In this document: positions 58,516 to 64,000 of the stretch, piece after piece
Numbering within the stretch: position 1 is the first letter of the stretch
How the letters are laid out: each line of letters starts with the position of its first letter
Source of the DNA: Pagrus major
Taxonomy: Eukaryota > Chordata > Actinopteri > Spariformes > Sparidae
Assembly (NCBI RefSeq): GCF_040436345.1
Contig: NC_133221.1
Location: 2,498,618-2,562,617, forward strand
Reading direction: 5' to 3'
DNA: 64,000 nt
Program-made: the position numbers and the translations under genes
The notes under the pieces: model-generated
What the model saw: only the letters and a program-made list of their open reading frames with translations
Database searches by the model: none
What the model was told of the DNA's origin: nothing

Positions 58516-59129
58516 ATTATTTTAGATTTTTATCATCTTCATTGTTAATATTATTTTGTTATTAATTAAGATTTTTGCACGCTTACAATAAAGTATTAAA
58601 GAATAAAGCATGTAGAGGCTTTTTCTGAGCACACTGTGGCACATGAGTCCAACCCGTCGCTTGTGCAAATACACTGCTCAAGTACAAAAACTGTATAAAC
58701 TGACAAAACAATACAATTCCATTCTGATGATAGTGCCTAAATGAGTTAAACAACTTAAAAAGCAATGAAATCAAATGCATCATGTAGAGCGGACCTATTC
58801 AACTGGAGGCCCAGGGGCAAATGTGTCACTTTAACAACCTCATTCTGGCCCATAAATCATTTTGCTAGTAGGCTAATTAGCCCCTTTCATTAGTTATGTC
58901 TGTTACTAGGTGAAAAATACTCTTATTTTATAAAAGAGTTTTAACCCAGGCTGTTTAAGCAGAGGGAATATGCACACATTTTCAGAAGACTAAATAAATA
59001 AATTCATTATTGAACCAAGATTCATAAATGTTTGTCTGTCTGTTCGGTCTTGGTGTGCACTCTAACTGCTTGATTGAATTAAAGGGGACTGTTGGGCCTT
59101 GGCAGAGGTATGCACTCTAGTTTATTTGC
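58516..59129. other. Spacer, no gene seen
   Basis: AT-rich sequence. The block tgttgggccttggcagaggt (59088-59107) is the end of the same interspersed repeat as at 47355-47670. Confidence 0.5.
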
Positions 59130-60200
59130 CATTCTAGTTTATTTATTTATTTAGTCTAATGACAAACTGTAGCTCATTGTTAATATGCACTGATACATTA
59201 ACTGCCAACCTGAATGCTTTCAAAGGCAGGACACCTGTCAGGAGCTTCATTTTGTCCTGTAGCATGTTGACTGACACTAAAGTGTTTCCACACAACAAAC
59301 ATGACAACGGTTGTTGTGTGCTAATTCACAAAAGAGTTAATAATGCTTTCTCAAATCTTCTGGTCCATCTGGTTATTCCTCTGTTTTATTTTCACTCTTT
59401 TATTTGCTCCGTATACATAACTGACTGATACAGTAAACTTCACATATTGAGTAATTATGAATCTATTTAAGGTATTTCTTTGCTTAATAGGCATTTCAAA
59501 GAAGTCCTATTTGGCTTCCCTTACCACCATAAGATAAGTAAAATTAACACACAGGCAAATTAGGTTAAGATGCAGTTTGTGTAATACAGCTCAGTGTTTA
59601 CCACAATTATCCCCCGAGACTTGTCACAAGTCTTGAAGATCTGAGACTTAACTCCACCCTGTGCAACTGGATGTCCATCTTCCTGATTGGAAGACTCCAG
59701 GCGGTGCATATTGGCAGCCACACTTCATTCCTTCTCGCCATCAACACAGGAGCACCGCAAAAATGTGTACTTCCTCTACACACATGACTGTGGTCACCAT
59801 CATTAAATCTGATGATGACAGTGGTGTTCGAGTCATCTTTATTTTATTTATCTATTTGTGAGATTTGTTTTGGAGCTGGGCTCTGTGCATGATTGTATAT
59901 GTGGCATTTCAATTTGATTTGAATACATTTGAATAACACTTTAACGGGTGCCTTCTCAGTGCCATTCTAGTTTATTTATTTATTTATTTGTCTAATGACA
60001 AACTGTAGCTCATTTTCAATATGCACTGATACATTAGCTACTAACCTGAATGTTTAAAAGGCAGGACACCTGCCACGAGCTTCATGTCTGTCTTACTCGA
60101 AACACAAGGTAGTTACCTGAATTTACTGGATGAGTTAATAATGCTTTCTCAAATCTTCTGGTCCATCTGGTTATTCCTCATGCTCTGTTTTACTATTACT
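59130..60200. repeat. Local direct duplication with LINE fragment inside
   Basis: Two blocks repeat about 0.8 kb apart. One is tctaatgacaaactgtagct with its flanks (59153-59250 and 59991-60085); the other is gttaataatgctttctcaaa with its flanks (59335-59390 and 60135-60190). The region between includes a reverse-transcriptase fragment at about 59660-59800 (LCNWMSIFLIGRLQAVHIGS, then NTGAPQKCVL) with an in-frame stop. Confidence 0.7.
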
Positions 60201-60949
60201 CTTAGCGTTCTTGTTTTAATCGCTCCATGCACTTAATTGCTTCCAGATAAAAAATAAAGATTTTCAGTGCATCTGTTTAGCTTTTACATGTGTCCATAAC
60301 TGCCATTTTGCTTCAATATGTTTTCACTTACTATTCAACAATAATTTGATAAATTCATTATTTAACCAAACTTCATGAATGTCTTTTGTGACAAAGTAAT
60401 GTGTTCCACTCAATCCATCAAAGAAAAATTTGAGATGTAGAAATCACTGGAACTCAACACTCTCATGATATACATGTTGTGTATGTAAAATTTTACCACG
60501 ACTGCATATACTGGGATATATTGCAATTAATCTTCAGTTGGATGTTATTTGTCCAGTAACAGAGCACTTTATTTTGAAACTTGTTTGAGTGAGAGTGAGA
60601 GAAAGTCCTGTAACCTGGTGCAGTTTCTGAGAAAATGCAAGAGTTAGGCCTATTTAATATGAACATACAAATGTTTGTGCATGCTGTACATTTTTGTTCC
60701 TTGACAGAAAATTGGAAACGGCCAAAACCGGAATCGGTAGGTCGGCTTTAAAAAAAGACAAACATGGGAATCAGCAAAGAAGATTTGCAATTGGCGTTAG
60801 TCTTTTGAAAACACTTGCAGCACCAAACAGAAAAGCAAGACCACAACAGATCCAGCTTGTGTACGGAGGACCCCGGTGTATCAATGGAATCACTGACACC
60901 TCTTTGATGGGTTTTGGGATCTGATATAGCTGATATGAATAAAAGTTTA

Positions 60950-61320
60950 AAAAGGGAAAGTTAACCCCAAAACCAACAATACATATTGTCTCTCTTACCT
61001 GTAGTGCTATTTATCCATCTAGATTGTTTTGGTGAGAGTTGCAGAGTTTTGGAGATATCGGCGCAGAGACGTCTGCCTTTTCTCCAGTATAATAGAACAA
61101 GATGGTTCTTGGCTTGTGGTGCTCAAAGTGCTCAAACATTTGAAAAACTCAACTCAAGATAATCCACAGACCTTGTTGTGAGCAGTTTTGTGTTGGAACT
61201 ACTAAGGCATCCTCCTCAGCTGAGCTGCAACATTAGCTAGCTTAGTAAGGACCTGTGTCTACATAGGGGTTTTCTTTCCAGGCAGAAAAGCACTGAGATG
61301 AAGCGTTTTTGAGCGCTGGT
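60950..61320. repeat. MITE-like fish repeat
   Basis: The segment from gggaaagttaaccccaaaac through gagttgcagagttttggaga to the ctgagctgcaacattagcta block resembles an abundant teleost nonautonomous repeat. Exact ends are not resolved and it may reach about 61700. Confidence 0.4.
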
Positions 61321-61955
61321 GACGCACCAGCACCTTTCTGAATTAATGAGAGATTTTTAACTCGAAGCGGCCGCACAAAAAAGGCGTAGTGCTCAGGAAA
61401 AGGACACTGGACACTGTGCCTTTTCTCTGGGCAGCCGCCTGCTGCTGCAGATACTCATTCATCATTTTTGCACAATGCTGCACAAAAAAAAAATCCATAT
61501 TGGACAGAAGGCAGACACATCTACGGCTGATACCACCAAAACTAGATGTGAAAAATAGCACTCAATGTAGGAGAAAAAAATATGAAACTGAAATAAAATG
61601 AAATCATCTCCTAGAATTGATGTGACGCCGTCAGATAGATCATTTCTCCGGACAAGACTCGCCACTCTGGTGGTGACCAAACTAGGATAAAGCATGCTAA
61701 AAAAGAGAAACCTTCCATGTGATGTTGGCTAGATATCAAAAAAAGATTCAATGAGAGAGTGAGCCTCGGAGCGGAGCCAAAGTGGATATTTTGCCAAACA
61801 GGAACCAAAACAAAAGCAAAAAGCACCTCACGCACCTTCATACAAAAAAACTTGTTGGGTACGTTTTGCTTCTGGTAACAGGTGGAAAATCCCCATGTTC
61901 TACAAAACTGAGGTCGACATATTCAAGATTCCAGGTCAACACACCCTGGGTAGAT

Positions 61956-61965
61956 GTATATATAT
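61956..61965 (+). promoter_or_regulatory. TATA box of the plus-strand lectin gene
   Basis: gtatatatat lies about 30 bp before a probable noncoding first exon (about 61988-62044) that ends AGCAAAG at donor GTAATA. Confidence 0.5.
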
Positions 61966-62493
61966 GTAGTGACTGGTCTTCCTTTCGCTAGACAAACTGC
62001 AGTTTGCTCATCCTCTCTGCATCAGCTGCATCACTTCAGCAAAGGTAATATTTAATAGGTTAACTTCTTTCGACTCTCATGTGACAGTTACAGCTTAGTA
62101 AATCTGTAAATTAGATAATCGACAGAATATTAGTCTGCAACTATTCTGATAACTGATCAATTGCTTATGTCATTATCATGCATTATCTTTGTTTTATCAT
62201 TTTAAATTGACTATTTTTGGGTTTAGGGCTCTAAATATCTAGTGTTGAACTTGAATGTTTACTTCATATATATTGACGTCAGACATGGAGATGCTTTGTT
62301 AACCACAAATTTTAAAACTCAGCAACTTACAGTCCATCAATAGAATAAGATTAAATTCCTACACTGTCTATTTTGTAAGAACTACTTTGACAGAAATGAA
62401 GTCGGAACACTATTAATTTAAATCCTTCATGCTTACATACAATCCCTGATGTTTAAGGTGAGTACATTTATTCTATTTAATGCTTTTCCAAAG

Positions 62494-63870
62494 ATGGCAT
62501 CTGGTTTTCGCTTGGCTTTCTTCCTATGTCTGACCGGCGGACTGTTGATTTCAGAGACTGTAAGTACATTTTTTGTATTTTTTTATTAAACAGTTCTGTA
62601 CTAGACTTAAGACAAGATGTTTGACACTCATGTACATGCAAATTCTTTCTTTAATCAATGTTTTGTTCATGTTCACAGTCGCCCTTCAGATGGTTTCGTA
62701 GAGGTAGGTAGCTGTGACTTATTTATGCTGGGATGTTGCATGTTCAGTTCTGTCCAAAGGCAGAAGTTCATTCAGATAACATGACCTCATCACCTGGTTT
62801 GGGTTGTTAAAGTGTCTGTATGAACCTCTGGCGTTAATAATAGTAAGCAAGCATAATCAAAAGCATTATATTAGTCTTTAAATGTTAAGCATGTTTTTGT
62901 GATTACAGCATCAATTATTGGTAATGGTGTGGGAGGTTTGCTAATAAAGTTTCCAGTTTTATTCCTATGAAAATCTTTACTGATTTCTAATTTATATATT
63001 TATTTTATTCTCAAGGTTTTTACAGAGAGATTATGACATCTATTTAAATATAACATTTCTAACAGCTTGTAATACAAGAAACAATTTTCTTAACGTAAGT
63101 AATCAATCGAGGCAGTTTCATGGTAATGACTTTAAGTCGAAATTTTTAACCTATTCACGTGTAGCGTTTTACCAATCACAATGATTAGGAATTAAACTTT
63201 TTTCTCTCAGATTATAGCCATATCCTTTTAGTGTGTCTAATATAACAATGGTGTTGCAGCCTGCCCTCGAGGTTGGACTCGGTATGGCTCACGCTGTTTC
63301 ATCGTTCAAACCAGAAGACTGAGAATGGCTGACGCAGAGGTGCGTAGTTAATCGCTCTTTACTGGCTTCCAGTTACTCAGTGATCATGTTTTAGCTGTTC
63401 AGAACCTGTTTGTATTTCTCTCCATCTCATTCTTTTTGTGTACGTGCTCTCAGATGTTGATTTTGTTTCTCTGTCTCTCCCACTCAGCTCAGCTGTGTTC
63501 GTCTTGGAGGGAACCTGGTCTCAATCCGAAGCGTCTATGAAAACAACTTCATTAGGCGACTGATTTACAGAAGGTGTCGCTATTATGCACCTGCCTGGAT
63601 TGGGCTGTTTGATGCAATTCAGGTGAGACCGTTTTTGAGACTAGCAGACTTGTGCTCGTTAAACCTATGACCAACTGTTCCAAAACATTCTGTCATCCAC
63701 AAGCAAATAAGTAATCTGCAATTAGCGCAGGTGTTCAGCAATCAGCTTTCTCTTCCAGGAGGGAAAGTGGCTGTGGACTGATGGGTCGAACACTAGGCTG
63801 AGATGCTGGGCTCGCAGGGAGCCTAACAACCTCTACAAAAGGGAAAACTGTGTAGAGATGAACTTTGGAG
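62494..63870 (+). CDS. Secreted single-CTLD lectin (ladderlectin-like), 3' end outside window
   Basis: Plus-strand coding exons are 62494-62559, 62679-62703, 63260-63339, 63488-63622 and 63759-63870, the last in phase 1 with donor GTATAG. The final exon, which should carry the WND block and last Cys, lies past 64000. The signal peptide is MASGFRLAFFLCLTGGLL. The CTLD runs ACPRGWTRYGSRCF, SCVRLGGNLVSIRS, APAWIGLFDAIQ, WTDGS and an EPN motif (REPNN). Exon sizes 80, 135 and 112 bp are identical to those of the minus-strand gene at 54553, so the pair arose by duplication with inversion. Mannose-type binding is inferred from EPN. Confidence 0.87.
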
Positions 63871-64000
63871 GTATAGATATGACTTTTTAACTTTCTGATG
63901 GAATGTATAATTGAGAAAAAACATGGATACTTGAAAATTTGTAGGGAGCTGATAGATAGCTAGCTGATAAATCTAGCCGATAATACAAAGCCAAATTGCT

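Overview
This is a repeat-rich vertebrate nuclear segment, almost certainly from a teleost fish. Genes are split by GT-AG introns, C-type lectin genes are expanded in tandem, and the interspersed repeats (L2-like LINE, Tc1-like, piggyBac-type and hAT-type elements, a solo LTR) are of the kinds common in ray-finned fish. There is no prokaryotic gene organisation.

Left part (1-47.2 kb): a tandem array of a minus-strand gene for a secretory protein with two C-type lectin domains (CTLDs). Two units of about 18 kb (about 741-18578 and 18579-37766), plus a third that matches closely only over 37767-43400, repeat the same order of sequence. Each is bounded by a 20-bp minisatellite (1-740, 18307-18578, 37616-37766). 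Each unit carries one complete gene: signal-peptide exon, two exons for CTLD1, one exon for CTLD2, one linker exon and one lysine-rich last exon. The three genes are A (7833 down to 1426), B (30061 down to 19262) and C (45259 down to 38452). In B and C the last exon ends in the tetrapeptide KDEL; in A it ends in KGEL. Units 1 and 2 also hold vestigial signal-peptide and CTLD1 exons, a second minisatellite (about 2 kb in unit 1, 0.2 kb in unit 2), a GC-rich segment and an inverted-repeat complex whose core is flipped between the two units. Gene B has an extra Ser/Thr-rich exon and a 5.1-kb full-length L2-like LINE (23447-28564) in an intron. A fourth, older and 5'-truncated relative lies at 46019-47134.

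Middle (47.2-52.3 kb) and 55.7-61.9 kb: gene-poor sequence with LINE fragments, MITE-like repeats, a hAT remnant and a clean solo LTR (57906-58510, 5-bp target duplication).

Right part: two short single-CTLD secreted lectin genes of the ladderlectin/type II antifreeze-like group in head-to-head orientation, at 54553-52326 (minus, complete, 154 aa) and from 62494 (plus, last exon beyond the window). Each has a TATA box and a short noncoding first exon. The window is therefore a C-type lectin cluster. The two-CTLD genes look as if they are diversifying in their sugar-binding loops while introns stay nearly identical, and at least two copies carry an ER-retrieval-type C-terminus.
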